From assembly GCA_020848905.1 (NCBI GenBank), contig JADLHG010000013.1:1-50741 (forward strand): a stretch of 50,741 nt of DNA. The letters run 5' to 3'. Positions 28,157 to 37,453 of the stretch are shown piece by piece. Below the pieces are notes generated by a model. That model worked only from the letters and a program-made list of their open reading frames with translations, made no database searches and was not told the origin of the DNA. How positions within the stretch are numbered: position 1 is the stretch's first letter; every line of letters begins with the position of its first letter. This DNA comes from Deltaproteobacteria bacterium. GTDB taxonomy: Bacteria > Myxococcota_A > Polyangia > GCA-2747355 > JADLHG01. Both the position numbers and the translations under genes were made by a program.

Positions 28157-28584
28157 CCAGAAAGAGCACACCCCCCGCGAGCGAGACCCCCGCCCGCCTG
28201 CGCGTGAGCTACGGAGAGACGGACAAGCTGGGCATCGTCTACTACGCCAACTACCTGCGCTGGTTCGAGGTGGGTCGGGCGGAGTACCTCCGCGCGCGTG
28301 GACGTTCGTACAAGGAGCTCGAGGGAGAGGGGATCTTCATGCCCGTCGTCGAGGCCTACGTGCGCTATAGGTCTCCCGCGACCTACGACGACCAGCTCGT
28401 GGTGTGGACGTCGCTCAAGGAGGCGGGGCCCGTGCGCCTCTCGTTCACCTACCGCGTCGTGCGAGAGAGCGACGGGCACCTCCTCGCAGAGGGGCACACC
28501 ACGCACGCCTGCATCGACGAGAAGGGGCAGCTGCGACGGCTGCCGGCGGCGCTCCGCAAGGTCGTGGAGAGCGCGCCGGCGTGA
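28153..28584 (+). CDS. Acyl-CoA thioesterase, YbgC/FadM-type hotdog fold
   Basis: A 143-aa hotdog-fold thioesterase. YGETDKLGIVYYANYLRWFE (residues 20-39) is the family active-site stretch, with the catalytic Asp in ETD and the helix start GIVYYANY; VVWTSLKEAGPVRLSFTYRV and AEGHTTHACID follow. YbgC-like enzymes hydrolyse short or hydroxybenzoyl acyl-CoA and, in some bacteria, work with the Tol-Pal system; no tol genes are here. The TTG start overlaps the zinc-ribbon stop by 4 nt (TTGA), showing coupling. The gene ends 8 nt before a long palindrome that may terminate the transcript. Confidence 0.88.
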   Translation: MTRKSTPPASETPARLRVSYGETDKLGIVYYANYLRWFEVGRAEYLRARGRSYKELEGEGIFMPVVEAYVRYRSPATYDDQLVVWTSLKEAGPVRLSFTYRVVRESDGHLLAEGHTTHACIDEKGQLRRLPAALRKVVESAPA

Positions 28585-28592
28585 AGTCCGCC

Positions 28593-28751
28593 AGAGCGCC
28601 GATCGGTTTGGCCGACCGAGTGAAATCGTCGAGATGCGAGCAGCGCAAGGCGCGACGAGGGAGCATATCGGGAATATGTGACTGAGGAGCAACGCAGCGA
28701 TGCGACGCACATCGGCGATTTCACAACCGAGGTGAAACCGTTCGGCGCTCT
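28593..28751. repeat. 159-bp imperfect palindrome (MITE/REP-like element)
   Basis: The two ends, AGAGCGCCGATCGGTTT (28593-28609) and its inverted partner (28735-28751), match at 16 of 17 positions. TGAAATCG recurs symmetrically 36 nt in from each end, and the exact centre is CATAT-CGGGA-ATATG (28664-28678). The whole stretch is therefore one long cruciform-capable palindrome with decayed inner arms. It separates two convergent genes, and its right tip provides the last bases of the stop codon of the gene at 28750. No target-site duplication is evident. It could act as a bidirectional terminator. A non-autonomous element moved by a RAYT-type transposase (one remnant lies at 917-1171) is an inference. 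Confidence 0.7.
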
Positions 28752-29187
28752 AAAGGCTGTTCACCAGCTCGGACATCGGCACGATGAGGGTCATGTTCCC
28801 GTTGCCCGAGCCGCCGGTGTAGGCCGACCACTTGCCGTTCGGGAGCTGCTTGACGCTGACCTTCACGGTGGCGAGGGCGGCCTTCTCGCCCCCCTGCATC
28901 TTGATCTGCTTGCGCGTGGCGACGAGCCAGCGCTGCACGCCGGTGGCGGAGGTGCTGAGCACCTTCACGCTCCAGAGCTGCTTCGAGCCGATCGAGCGGC
29001 CGAAGTAGTCGCGGAGATCGCCGCCAAGCGCGAAGTGGTTCAGGTAGAAGGCCGCGCCCTTGAGCGCAGCGGCCTTCGCCGTCCGCTGCGGATTATTCGA
29101 CAGGCGACCCGTGGCGTGTGCCGTACCGAACCCCGTGAGCATCATCGCCGCAGCCAACACCATACCCATCAGTCCTGCACGAAGCAT
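28750..29187 (-). CDS. Exported protein, 145 aa, unknown function
   Basis: Begins with a signal peptide, MLRAGLMGMVLAAAMMLTG followed by FGTAHA and a likely cleavage before TGRL. The mature part (about 120 aa) mixes basic segments with beta-strand-like stretches such as KVSVKQLPNGKWSAYTGG and ends in NMTLIVPMSELVNSL. No family is recognised. GGAGG lies 5-6 nt before the ATG at 29187. The stop codon TAG lies at the tip of the 159-bp palindrome, so the natural C-terminus may have been reset when that element arrived. About 200 nt upstream, up to the kinase gene end, hold a perfect GCACGA-T-TCGTGC palindrome and nothing else I can support. Confidence 0.75.
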   Translation of the reverse strand: MLRAGLMGMVLAAAMMLTGFGTAHATGRLSNNPQRTAKAAALKGAAFYLNHFALGGDLRDYFGRSIGSKQLWSVKVLSTSATGVQRWLVATRKQIKMQGGEKAALATVKVSVKQLPNGKWSAYTGGSGNGNMTLIVPMSELVNSL

Positions 29188-29252
29188 TGCTTCCTCCATC
29201 TTAGTTGGGGAGTTCAAACCGCCTTGGTGATGTAGTGACGGCGGTCGAGTCA

Positions 29253-29265
29253 GCACGATTCGTGC
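29253..29265. promoter_or_regulatory. Perfect 13-bp palindrome upstream of the exported-protein gene
   Basis: GCACGA-T-TCGTGC, 66 nt before the ATG at 29187, in an otherwise empty 207-nt gap. The dyad form suits a dimeric regulator, but no -35/-10 pair of quality is visible beside it. Confidence 0.3.
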
Positions 29266-29394
29266 CGCGGGCTCTCCGACGGCAAGTCGGTCAGATGGCG
29301 GGCGCTGGCCGTGCGGAATTCGGCGCCGACGAAAGGCGGTCGACTGAGAATCGAAGGTCTGGTGACGGGAGGTGCGGCGCGCTGGCCGAATGGG

Positions 29395-31878
29395 TCAGAG
29401 ATTCAGGCGGAGCTTGGTCGTCTGTCCGGGCTGAATGTGCACCACCCGCGAGACCGTACCGCGCTCTGGGTTCGTCAGCTTCACGACGTGGCGGCCGGCG
29501 GGGATCTTTACGTTGGCGAGCGGCGTGTCGCCGATGACCTTGCCGTCCACGGAGACACGCGACCAGGGGATGGTCGTGACCGAGAGAAAGCCGGTCTCGA
29601 CCATCTTCGGTGGGGGCGGGCGCGCGGGTTCGGGCTCGAGCGACTCGGCCGGGGGCATGCCGCGGATCGCGACCTTGGTGGTCTTGCGCGGCTTGCGCCG
29701 CTTCTTCTTCGCCGTCCCGTTGGTGGCGCTGCGCTTGACGGGCGAGATCACCGGCTCGTTGTCCACCGCGCGCTCGAGGACGAGGTGCACGGGCAGCACC
29801 TGCCCGGCGAGCACCGTCACCTGCTGCTCCTTCGATTCGTATCCCTTCAGCTCGGCCAGCACGCTGTGCGTGCCGGGGCGGACCGGGTACCGAAGGGGCG
29901 ACGAGCCCGGCAGCTCGTTCCCGTCGACGGTGATGCGCGCGCCGAGCGGTGTGGAGTGGATGCGCAGGGCCCCGCGCGTGGGTTCGGGGGCGGGGCGCGG
30001 CGGCGCGATCGGCGTTCCCTTGCGAGCGGCGGCGGCGTCGGCCTGCCTGCCCGTCGGCCGCGGCGCGATGGCTGCGAGCTCGCTCCCCGAGCGGCCGGTT
30101 CCGGGGCGTGGCCCGCTCGAGGCCTTGGGTCCCGTGTCCGCCGTGCCGCCCGCGGTCGGCGCCGGCTCCGAGGGGGCCGCGAGCCAGTACCCGGCGAGGA
30201 CGCCGCCGATCGCCAGCACCCCGAGCGCCGTGCCGATGATCGCGACCTTCTGTCCGCGGGGGCGACGGGTCTCCGTCGGGGCACCGGGGGTGCGCGCCGC
30301 GGTGTAGGCCGAGTGCAGGTGGCGCGCGACGGGCATTCGCGTCTCGGCCTCCTCCTCTTCGTCCTCGAGCGCGGGGCGCGGGGCGCGACCGGTGCGCACT
30401 CCTCGGGCCGGTTGCGGCGCCGGGTCGGAGCGTTCGTGGTGCAGCGTCAGCTCCAGGTTCCCGTCCTCGGTCTCGGCCTCGCCGCGCGGCTCGACCACCG
30501 TGTCGAGCGATTCGACGTCGGCGATCGGGCCCATCCCCCGGTCCAGCGAGAGCGGAGGATGTTCGTCCACCACCGTGCTCGAGCCGCTGATCGCCTCGAG
30601 CGCCGACGCGGGCAGCGCCGGCATCCCCGTAGGTCCCGAGGCGAGCGGAACCCGCATCGGCCGATCGGTGGCGGGCCGGGGCGGAAGCCGCCCTTGAATG
30701 ACCCCCGACACCTGGGTGGGGACCGAGCGCTCGGCGCTCTCCGGCTGGAGCAGATCCATCGGGCCGAGAGTCCGCTCGTCGCTCGAATGGAACGGCTCCG
30801 CCAGCGGGTCGGAGGGCGTTCCTCCGGGGGCGGAGGGCTGCGAGGGGGTCGGCGGACTCGGGGCCACGGGGCGCGTCCCCCCCGGCGTCTTGGGGAAGTC
30901 CACCTGCACCGTGCCGGGCGCCTTGCGCTCCGGAGACGGGGGCGTGATGAGCACCTCGGGGCGGTACTTGCGGTAGCGCTCGGTGATGTATTCGCCGAGG
31001 CGGATCGAGGTCGAGATGAGCGTCGTGGAGCGCAGGTACTCTTCCAGGTCCATCTGCATCTCGCCGGCGGTCCGATAGCGATCGTCCGGCTTCTTGGCGA
31101 GTGCCTTGCGCAGAATGCGTTCGAGCCCCGGCGGCAGCGGTCGGTCGCCTCGCTTGGGCGGAGGGATCTGGCCGGCGCGGATCTGGCGCATGGCCTTCAG
31201 CGCGTCGGTGCGCGGGAAGAGCGCGTCGCCCGTGCACATCTCGTAGAGCACGATCCCGAGGCAGAAGATGTCCGAGCGTCCGTCGAGCGGCTTCCCCTCC
31301 ACCTGTTCGGGGGACATGTACGTGTACTTGCCCCGCACCACGCCCGGCTGGGTGCGGTTGATGTGGAAAGCGGCCTGCGCGATGCCGAAGTCCACCACCT
31401 TCACCACGCCGTCGAACGAGACGAGGATGTTCTGCGGGCTGATGTCGCGGTGCACGAGCCCGAGCGGGGTCCCGTCGGGGGCCTTCTGGGCGTGCGCGTA
31501 GTGCAGGCCGCCGCAGACGTCGGCGGCGACCCGCGCCGCGTGCTCGAGCGGGATCAGCGTCTTGGTGTCGAGGATCACGGCGGAGAGGTCGATGCCGTCG
31601 ATGTACTCCATGGCGATGAAGTACGCGTCCTCGACGCGGCCCCACTCGTAGATGTGGGCGATGTTCGGGTGGCTGAGCCGCGCCGCCAGTCGCGCCTCGT
31701 CCATGAACATGTCCACGAACTGGGTCTGGTCGGCCAGGTGCGGCAGGATCCGCTTCACCGCGACCGTGCGCTCGAAGCCCTCGGGGCCCCGCTGCGCGGC
31801 GAGGAAGACCTCGGCCATCCCTCCGCGGGCGATCCGGCGCAGCAGGCGATAGTTGCCGAAGGGGATCCCGCTACTCAT
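29395..31878 (-). CDS. Membrane Ser/Thr protein kinase with two PEGA repeats
   Basis: An 827-aa Hanks-type kinase. The catalytic domain (1-285) is intact: glycine loop RIARGGMAEVF, Lys42, Glu61, HRDISPQN with Asp145, DFG at 163-165, YMSPEQ. A disordered Pro/Ser-rich linker (about 310-540) leads to a membrane helix (545-569, VAIIGTALGVLAIGGVLAG) and two extracytoplasmic PEGA repeats (about 636-702 and 759-827) separated by a strongly basic KKKRRKPRK stretch. It should sense the envelope and phosphorylate cytoplasmic partners. GAGGAG lies just before the ATG. It is divergent from the FG-GAP lipoprotein gene across 274 nt that hold a possible -24/-12 promoter. Compare the pseudokinase at 24028-26118, built on the same plan. 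Confidence 0.95.
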   Translation of the reverse strand: MSSGIPFGNYRLLRRIARGGMAEVFLAAQRGPEGFERTVAVKRILPHLADQTQFVDMFMDEARLAARLSHPNIAHIYEWGRVEDAYFIAMEYIDGIDLSAVILDTKTLIPLEHAARVAADVCGGLHYAHAQKAPDGTPLGLVHRDISPQNILVSFDGVVKVVDFGIAQAAFHINRTQPGVVRGKYTYMSPEQVEGKPLDGRSDIFCLGIVLYEMCTGDALFPRTDALKAMRQIRAGQIPPPKRGDRPLPPGLERILRKALAKKPDDRYRTAGEMQMDLEEYLRSTTLISTSIRLGEYITERYRKYRPEVLITPPSPERKAPGTVQVDFPKTPGGTRPVAPSPPTPSQPSAPGGTPSDPLAEPFHSSDERTLGPMDLLQPESAERSVPTQVSGVIQGRLPPRPATDRPMRVPLASGPTGMPALPASALEAISGSSTVVDEHPPLSLDRGMGPIADVESLDTVVEPRGEAETEDGNLELTLHHERSDPAPQPARGVRTGRAPRPALEDEEEEAETRMPVARHLHSAYTAARTPGAPTETRRPRGQKVAIIGTALGVLAIGGVLAGYWLAAPSEPAPTAGGTADTGPKASSGPRPGTGRSGSELAAIAPRPTGRQADAAAARKGTPIAPPRPAPEPTRGALRIHSTPLGARITVDGNELPGSSPLRYPVRPGTHSVLAELKGYESKEQQVTVLAGQVLPVHLVLERAVDNEPVISPVKRSATNGTAKKKRRKPRKTTKVAIRGMPPAESLEPEPARPPPPKMVETGFLSVTTIPWSRVSVDGKVIGDTPLANVKIPAGRHVVKLTNPERGTVSRVVHIQPGQTTKLRLNL

Positions 31879-31988
31879 GGCTCCTCAGCCTGGAACGGGC
31901 GGTCCCGCACCAGCACGTCCGCCCGAGGGCCGCACGCCCCCTCGCTGCAGCCTCGGGCGGTTCGGCCGCACGGCTGCACCCTGGCGTA

Positions 31989-32004
31989 TGCACACAACAT
32001 ACCA
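31989..32004 (-). promoter_or_regulatory. Weak -24/-12 (sigma-54-like) element upstream of the PEGA kinase
   Basis: The minus strand reads TGGTATGTTGTGTGCA, with GG and GC exactly 10 nt apart as required, but only a partial match to TGGCAC-N5-TTGC. It lies 111 nt before the kinase ATG. The same bases contain the inverted repeat GTATG...CATAC, so an operator is an equally good reading. Confidence 0.25.
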
Positions 32005-32152
32005 CACTTCGTGTTTCGCGAGACACCCGGCGCGAAGAGCGCGGCCCCCCCGGCGGGCCCTTCCCGACGGTCCACTGTGGTAGAGTCCCCACGCTTTCTG
32101 GGCGCCTCGACCTGGACTCGCGCGGAGCTCACGCACTGGGAGCCTACGGACC

Positions 32153-33625
32153 TTGACGCTGCGTTCATCTCCCGCCCTGAGCCTCCTTTTCTGTCTGTTC
32201 TGGACAGGATGCGCTGAAACCTCCGTCGAGCTGGTCGTGCATCTCAACCTGCGGGTGCCTGACGAGCTGGACGCCCTCTGCCTGCAGCTCACCTCGGGGG
32301 CGAAGTCGCTCTTCTCCAGGCGGTACGCCATGGGGGCCGACCGCGTGGGCAAGGCCCAGACGCTCACCGTGCTCCCTGGACAGGAGTACGGTACGGACTT
32401 CGAGGTTCTTCTTCGCGGCGAGCGCGCTGGCCGACAGGTGTCGTGGCTGCGCGAGAAGATCGCGTTTGCGAGCAATTCGGTCGAGCGGCGAGACCTCGAC
32501 GTGGGCCCGACGCAGCCCACCGACGGCGGGGCGTCCCGCTGCAGCGGCGTGCTCGGGTCGGGCCGATTCCGGCTCGCCGGGCGGCTCCACGACAAGCAAG
32601 GCGCGGTGGCGCCGATCCCCGTCCCCTTCGCGCCCACCGAGCTCGTGGTCCCGTCGGTGGAGGGCTCCGTGCGCCTGGCCTATTCGCTCGCGAACCGGCG
32701 TATCGAGAGGCACCCCGAGGGGCTCCCCGTCCTCGGTGCCGCGGGGGCCCTGCACCGCGTACTGGTCTTCGACCTGCACGCCGCCGGCGAAGGGGGCGAG
32801 TGCCACCTGGACATTCTGCTTCTGCGCGGCAGCGGACCGCTCATCTGGCGGCATCGCGGGGACGGCACCTTCGACGCGGCGCCGGCGCCGATCACCGGCA
32901 AGGAGTACTCGGCGGCCGCGGCGGCGGACCTGAATGGCGACGGACGCGTCGACCTGGCGCTGGTCTCTCCGACGGAGGGGCTGGCCGTGCTGCTGAACCG
33001 GGGCGGAGGCAGCTTCGAGGAGCTGTCGCTCGGGCTCGCCGCCGGGACGCTGAGCGAGCCTACCTCGGTGGCCGCGGGTTTCTTCGACGGGGACGGCGCG
33101 CCGGATCTCGTGCTGGGGCAAGGGACCGTCGGGAAGAAGCCGGTGCTGTTGCTCTCCGACGGGAAGCCGAACCCCACTTTCCGCGCCGTGACGCTCTCCG
33201 CGGCGCCCGAGCGCCCCACTCCTTCCGTGGCCGCGGCGGACTTCAACCGCGACGGCTTGACGGACCTCGTGCTCGGTCAGGACGACGCCACGGTGGTGTT
33301 GGTGAAGAACGGGCGGACGAACGCCTTCGAGCGGCACGACACCTTCGGCATCCCGGACGCGAAGGACATCCTCGCGCAGGACCTGAACGCCGATTGCGCG
33401 CCGGATCTGGTGCTGGCGCGACCGCGGCCCGGCGGCGCACGCATCCTGATCAACGACGGCACGGGTCGGTTTGCCGAGTCGCTCGTCGAGCTCGAGGGGG
33501 GGCCGGGAGATCCCCCGGGGGGGACGAACGTCGCCGCGGCGGACGTGGACGGAGACGGGGTGATCGACGTGCTGCTCGGGGGTGAGCCCCAGGGCGCCTT
33601 CTGGCTGCAGCAGAAGCCCCGATGA
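32153..33625 (+). CDS. Lipoprotein with FG-GAP/VCBS-type repeats
   Basis: A 490-aa exported protein. LSLLFCLFWTGC gives a lipobox with Cys20, so it is probably lipid-anchored. From about residue 255 there are five Asp-rich calcium-type loops, DLNGDGRVDL, FFDGDGAPDL, DFNRDGLTDL, DLNADCAPDL and DVDGDGVIDV, each followed by a short hydrophobic strand, as in VCBS/FG-GAP beta-propellers. The N-terminal 230 residues are beta-rich and unassigned. The start is a TTG; no better start is in frame before the signal peptide. The stop overlaps the next gene's ATG (ATGA), so the two products are probably partners. Role unknown; binding or adhesion at the surface is inferred. Confidence 0.85.
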   Translation: MTLRSSPALSLLFCLFWTGCAETSVELVVHLNLRVPDELDALCLQLTSGAKSLFSRRYAMGADRVGKAQTLTVLPGQEYGTDFEVLLRGERAGRQVSWLREKIAFASNSVERRDLDVGPTQPTDGGASRCSGVLGSGRFRLAGRLHDKQGAVAPIPVPFAPTELVVPSVEGSVRLAYSLANRRIERHPEGLPVLGAAGALHRVLVFDLHAAGEGGECHLDILLLRGSGPLIWRHRGDGTFDAAPAPITGKEYSAAAAADLNGDGRVDLALVSPTEGLAVLLNRGGGSFEELSLGLAAGTLSEPTSVAAGFFDGDGAPDLVLGQGTVGKKPVLLLSDGKPNPTFRAVTLSAAPERPTPSVAAADFNRDGLTDLVLGQDDATVVLVKNGRTNAFERHDTFGIPDAKDILAQDLNADCAPDLVLARPRPGGARILINDGTGRFAESLVELEGGPGDPPGGTNVAAADVDGDGVIDVLLGGEPQGAFWLQQKPR

Positions 33626-34479
33626 CGACCTTCGTTCTGCGCGCCGCGGTGTGCGTCACCGCCATCGCCGTGTCGTCCTCGGCGTTCGCGCGCGGCGGTG
33701 GGCTCGACGAGCAGCTCGCCGAGGCCAAGCGCCAGTATTCGCGCCAGGAGTACGAGGCGGCGATCCAGCTCGTCACGCGCATCGTGCAGAGCCCCGCGGC
33801 GACCTCGAGCCAGAAGACGGACGCACTCGAGCTCGAGGGTCTGTCGCACCTCATCCTCGGCGATGCCGACCGCGCGAAGGTGGCCTTCGAGCGGCTCCTT
33901 CGGCTCGACCCGGCGCACATCCTGCGGGACCCGAGCGGGTCCCCCAAGCTGCGCCAGTTCTTCGAGCAGGTGAAGGAGACGCTCGTCCCCGACTACCGGC
34001 GGGGGGCCCCGGTCGAGGTGGACCACGCGGCGCCGGCAGGTGCCGCGGCCGGGCGGCCCGTCGAGTTCGTGGTGCGCGTGGGGCGCGGGCTCTCGCAGGT
34101 GAAGGGGGGCGTGCTCTGGTGGCGGCGGGTGGGGGGCGGGGCCTACGCCGAGCTCCGGCTGGCCCTCGACGCGCGCCGGCTCACCGGCGCCTTCCTCCTC
34201 CCCGAGGACGAGTCGGCCTACACCGTGGAGTACTACGTCGAGGTGCGTGGCAAGGACGGCGTGGTGCTGGCCCGCGTGGGCGAGCCGCAGCGTCCGCTGG
34301 TGGTCCAGGCGCGGGGCCTCGGCGCCGGCGAGGTACGACGCCCGGTCTACAAACGGTGGTGGTTCTGGACGGCGCTCGGTGTCGCCGCTGCCGGCGGTGC
34401 CACCGCCGCGGCGGTGCTGCTCGGTCAGAGGTCGGCGCCCAGGGGGAATCTGGAGCCGGGGATCATCCAGCTCCCGTAA
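33622..34479 (+). CDS. TPR-containing exported protein with C-terminal membrane helix
   Basis: A 285-aa protein: signal peptide to about residue 23 (SSSAFA), a TPR-like helical region (about 28-115, with YSRQEYEAAIQLVTRIV and DADRAKVAFERLLRLDP), a beta-sandwich-like middle (about 130-235), and a membrane helix WWFWTALGVAAAGGATAAAVLL near the end. Proteins of this layout are common beside kinases and PEGA proteins in myxobacteria. It is translationally coupled to the FG-GAP lipoprotein and ends 48 nt before the convergent sigma-54 activator gene. No enzymatic motif is seen. Confidence 0.8.
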   Translation: MTTFVLRAAVCVTAIAVSSSAFARGGGLDEQLAEAKRQYSRQEYEAAIQLVTRIVQSPAATSSQKTDALELEGLSHLILGDADRAKVAFERLLRLDPAHILRDPSGSPKLRQFFEQVKETLVPDYRRGAPVEVDHAAPAGAAAGRPVEFVVRVGRGLSQVKGGVLWWRRVGGGAYAELRLALDARRLTGAFLLPEDESAYTVEYYVEVRGKDGVVLARVGEPQRPLVVQARGLGAGEVRRPVYKRWWFWTALGVAAAGGATAAAVLLGQRSAPRGNLEPGIIQLP

Positions 34480-34527
34480 GTCGGCTTGCGATCCATCCCG
34501 GCAGGCGGCGTCGCCTCTGTGCGAAGG

Positions 34528-35883
34528 CTACCGCTGCACGTCGAGGTTGTACTTCTTCACCAGCCGGTGGATGTAGTTGCGATCGATCCCGGCCTCGATG
34601 GCCGCGCGCGAGATGTTCCCCTTGTGCCGGTTCAGGAGCTGCGTCAGGTACTCGCGCTCGAAGGCCTCGGTGAGCAGCCCCTTGGCCTCCTTGAAGGGCA
34701 TGTCCATCATGTCGCCGGAGATGCTCGAGCTCGCGGCGGCCAGCGGCTCGTCGTCGTCCCGGAGGTCGTCGTCGTCGCTGGCGATGCGCGCCGTGGCGAG
34801 GGAGAGGCCCCGCTCCACCACGTTCCTGAGCTCGCGCACGTTCCCCGGCCAGTCGTGGTCGAGGAGCTGGCGCATGATCACGTCGGGGACGTCGAAGTCC
34901 ACCTTGCCGAGCTGCTCGAGGAAGAGGCGCACGAGCGCCGGGATGTCCTCCAGGCGCTTGCGCAGCGGGGGGACGAGCACCTTCACCACGGCCAGGCGGA
35001 AGTAGAGGTCCTCGCGGAACTTGCCCGCCTTGACCAGCTTCGAGAGGTCCTTGTTCGTGGCGGCCACGACGCGTACGTCCACCGTATGAGGGCGCGTCTC
35101 GCCGATCGGCCGGACTTCCTTCTTCTCGAGCAGCCGCAGGAGCTGGGGCTGGAGGTCGAGTGGCAGCTCCCCGATCTCGTCGAAGAAGAGCGTACCCCCG
35201 CTGGCCTCGTCGGCCAGGCCGCGCTTGGCCTCGGTGGCGCCGGTGAAGGCTCCCTTGGTGTGCCCGAAGAGCTCGGCGGCCATCAGCTCGCGCGGCAGCG
35301 CGCCGCAGTCCACTACCACGAAGGGCTTGTTCCGCCGCTGGCTGGCCTCGTGCAGAGCCTCCGCGAGCAGGTCCTTGCCGGTCCCCGTCTCGCCGAGCAG
35401 GAGCACCGTGCTGTCCGTCGGGGCCACCTGATTCAGCAGCGCGAAGACCTCGTGCATCGCCGGGCTCGCCCCGTAGGCCTTGCCGAGGCGGTGCTGTGCG
35501 AACGGGGTGACCTCGACCGATTCGTCGGCGGGGATGATCTCGATCTCCGTCTCGCCGCCCACCTTGAGCTTCGCGCGCGCGTTGAGGATCACGCTGCCGA
35601 GCCGCGTCTTGCCGAGATAGGTGCCGTTCGTGCTGTCCTGGTCGGTGACCTTCACCCCCTCCGCGCGCACCTGGATCTCCAGGTGGTAGCGCGAGACGGT
35701 GTTGTCCTTGAGGGTCACGTCGTTGTTCTCGTGCGTGCCCATCAGGATCGTGCCCGCGTCGAGAGGCCGCTCGAGCCCCGTGTCGGGGCCCCCGATCACG
35801 CGCAGGACCCAGCGGCGGACCTTCAGAGATCCCGTGTCGCCGTCCGTGTAGAGCATCCCGTTCGTATGCGTGCCCGTGCTCAC
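34528..35883 (-). CDS. FHA-domain sigma-54-dependent transcriptional activator
   Basis: A 451-aa enhancer-binding protein. The sensory part is an N-terminal FHA domain (about 25-118; [10 protein letters not shown] and STNGTYLG), which binds phosphothreonine and so links Ser/Thr kinases to transcription. The AAA+ domain (about 135-370) has Walker A GETGTGKD (164-171), the sigma-54 contact loop GAFTGA (211-216), and Walker B TLFFDE (231-236). A Fis-type HTH ends the protein ([20 protein letters not shown]). The GTG start at 35883 has GAGAGG 7 nt upstream. The intact PEGA kinase nearby is a plausible input, and the -24/-12 promoter at 38209-38224 a plausible target; both links are inference. Confidence 0.95.
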   Translation of the reverse strand: MSTGTHTNGMLYTDGDTGSLKVRRWVLRVIGGPDTGLERPLDAGTILMGTHENNDVTLKDNTVSRYHLEIQVRAEGVKVTDQDSTNGTYLGKTRLGSVILNARAKLKVGGETEIEIIPADESVEVTPFAQHRLGKAYGASPAMHEVFALLNQVAPTDSTVLLLGETGTGKDLLAEALHEASQRRNKPFVVVDCGALPRELMAAELFGHTKGAFTGATEAKRGLADEASGGTLFFDEIGELPLDLQPQLLRLLEKKEVRPIGETRPHTVDVRVVAATNKDLSKLVKAGKFREDLYFRLAVVKVLVPPLRKRLEDIPALVRLFLEQLGKVDFDVPDVIMRQLLDHDWPGNVRELRNVVERGLSLATARIASDDDDLRDDDEPLAAASSSISGDMMDMPFKEAKGLLTEAFEREYLTQLLNRHKGNISRAAIEAGIDRNYIHRLVKKYNLDVQR

Positions 35884-35921
35884 GATGTGACCTCTCGCTA
35901 GAGGATGGTTGCCTCGGGGGG

Positions 35922-37355
35922 CTACTCCACGGGAAACATGCCGTCCCAGTAGAAGTCCCACATCCGGTAATAGGTGACAGCGCCGAAGGTGTTCACAGCA
36001 ATGCCGAAGAGGATCAAGATCTTGGCTAGCTTCCCGATACGATACCCGCCGACGGCCAGGAGCGCCACCAGGAAAACGGTGTAGTCGAGGCTGAAGCGGA
36101 AGCCGAACTGCTGCCACCCCGTGTGCTGATACATGAGGTGGGCGATCATCGGCAGCAGGCAGGAGAGGTAGAGCCAGGGCTGCACGCCACTCCGGCGCCG
36201 CGGCCAGAAGAGGAAGCCGAACATCGGGGTGGTCACGAAGAGCGAGAGGCCGTGCATGCTCACCTGCACGAAGGGCTTCTGGGCCGAGATGCGAGGCAGC
36301 AGCGTGAGTAGCGCGGCCAGGTTGCGTGGGATGTAGTGGTAGTTGAAGAGCCCCCAGCGCTGGATGCGCTCGGCCCAGCGGACATTCAGGTAGTAGTGGC
36401 CGAATTCGCCGAAACGATCGAAGCGGAGGAAGTTGAGGATCCCGGCCACGCCGGCCACGGCCACGGCGGGAAGCGCGGCCAGACCGAGCTGCCTCGTCGC
36501 GGGCCCCTTCTGCAGGCGTGGCCAAAGCGCGCGGAGCCAGGGGACGAGCTCGGGGCGGTGGCAGGGGTCGGGGGCCGGCGCGTCCGCGGCGGTCGGCGCG
36601 AGGTTGCGCCGGAGGATCTCTCCCACGACGAGCGGGAAGGCGAAGGGGATCGGAGTGCGGGTGACGAAGCCGAGCCCGAGGCAGAGACCGGCGAGCACCG
36701 GGTGCTTCCCCTCGAGCGCGGCGATGGCGTAGCAGGCCGTCAGGCCCACCCCCACGACGTGGGCCGTGAACCAGACCTGGCCGCTCACCGAGACGAAGTA
36801 GTGCACCGTACCGAAGGCGAAGAGGGCTACCAGCCAGAGGTCTTCGGAGAGGCGCCGCTGACTGAGCCCGAGCGCCGCCAGCCGCCGGAGGAGGAAGTAG
36901 ACCAGCACCGGATTGAACGCCGCGAGGAGCACGGTGAAGAGCACGTCGTTCATGCCCATGCCGAAGAGGGCCACGAAGGGCATCATCAGGACGGCCGGGA
37001 ACCAGGGGAACGAGACGTAGTACGCGTGCCGCCGCGACGTGATCATGTCGGGCGTGATGACGAGCCGCTGGCCCTTGGTGGTCTTGAAGTCGTCTCCGTG
37101 GCCGCCCACCTGCAAGAAAGTGCCGCGGACCTTCCGGCCGTCGCGAAGCTGGAGCTCGTGGACCAGGGCCCAGTCGTTCTGGTGCGGCGGCTCGGTGCGC
37201 AGCGAGAGCTGCCCGTGCAGGAAGCTGTCGGCCAGGTAGACATAGTGATTGTCCTGGCTGTGCTGCTTGAGGAAGCCGGCGCTCGTGCCCGCGTAGGCGG
37301 CGAGGCAGACGAAGTAGATGATGAGCGGAATGCGCGCGCGGCGGAGGAAGCTCAT
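35922..37355 (-). CDS. Polytopic membrane protein, possible lipid-linked-sugar glycosyltransferase
   Basis: A 477-aa protein with about 10-11 membrane helices. The N-terminal helix is followed by a charged loop, QHSQDNHYVYLADSFLHGQL, that resembles the Asp-containing first periplasmic loop of ArnT/PMT-type (GT-C) glycosyltransferases. Other motifs are FVTRTPIPFAFP and GHYYLNVRWAERIQRWG. No clear family can be asserted. The ATG at 37355 has no strong ribosome-binding site. It lies upstream of the FHA activator on the same strand (38-nt gap), so the two may be co-transcribed; mannose donors from manBC in the same window would be a possible substrate source. Confidence 0.7.
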   Translation of the reverse strand: MSFLRRARIPLIIYFVCLAAYAGTSAGFLKQHSQDNHYVYLADSFLHGQLSLRTEPPHQNDWALVHELQLRDGRKVRGTFLQVGGHGDDFKTTKGQRLVITPDMITSRRHAYYVSFPWFPAVLMMPFVALFGMGMNDVLFTVLLAAFNPVLVYFLLRRLAALGLSQRRLSEDLWLVALFAFGTVHYFVSVSGQVWFTAHVVGVGLTACYAIAALEGKHPVLAGLCLGLGFVTRTPIPFAFPLVVGEILRRNLAPTAADAPAPDPCHRPELVPWLRALWPRLQKGPATRQLGLAALPAVAVAGVAGILNFLRFDRFGEFGHYYLNVRWAERIQRWGLFNYHYIPRNLAALLTLLPRISAQKPFVQVSMHGLSLFVTTPMFGFLFWPRRRSGVQPWLYLSCLLPMIAHLMYQHTGWQQFGFRFSLDYTVFLVALLAVGGYRIGKLAKILILFGIAVNTFGAVTYYRMWDFYWDGMFPVE

Positions 37356-37453
37356 GAGGTGGAGGACTCGCTCGGCGCCGGGGGGGAAGAGGTGCCCCGG
37401 CGAGCGGAGTTGTAACCGCCTCGAGGGGGAGGGAGCAAGGGGCGAGGACCGGA

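Noticed and set aside
29311-32217. 968-codon plus-strand open frame opposite the PEGA kinase
   Set aside because: Antisense shadow; low-complexity Arg/Gly/His composition, and it spans the kinase and its promoter region.
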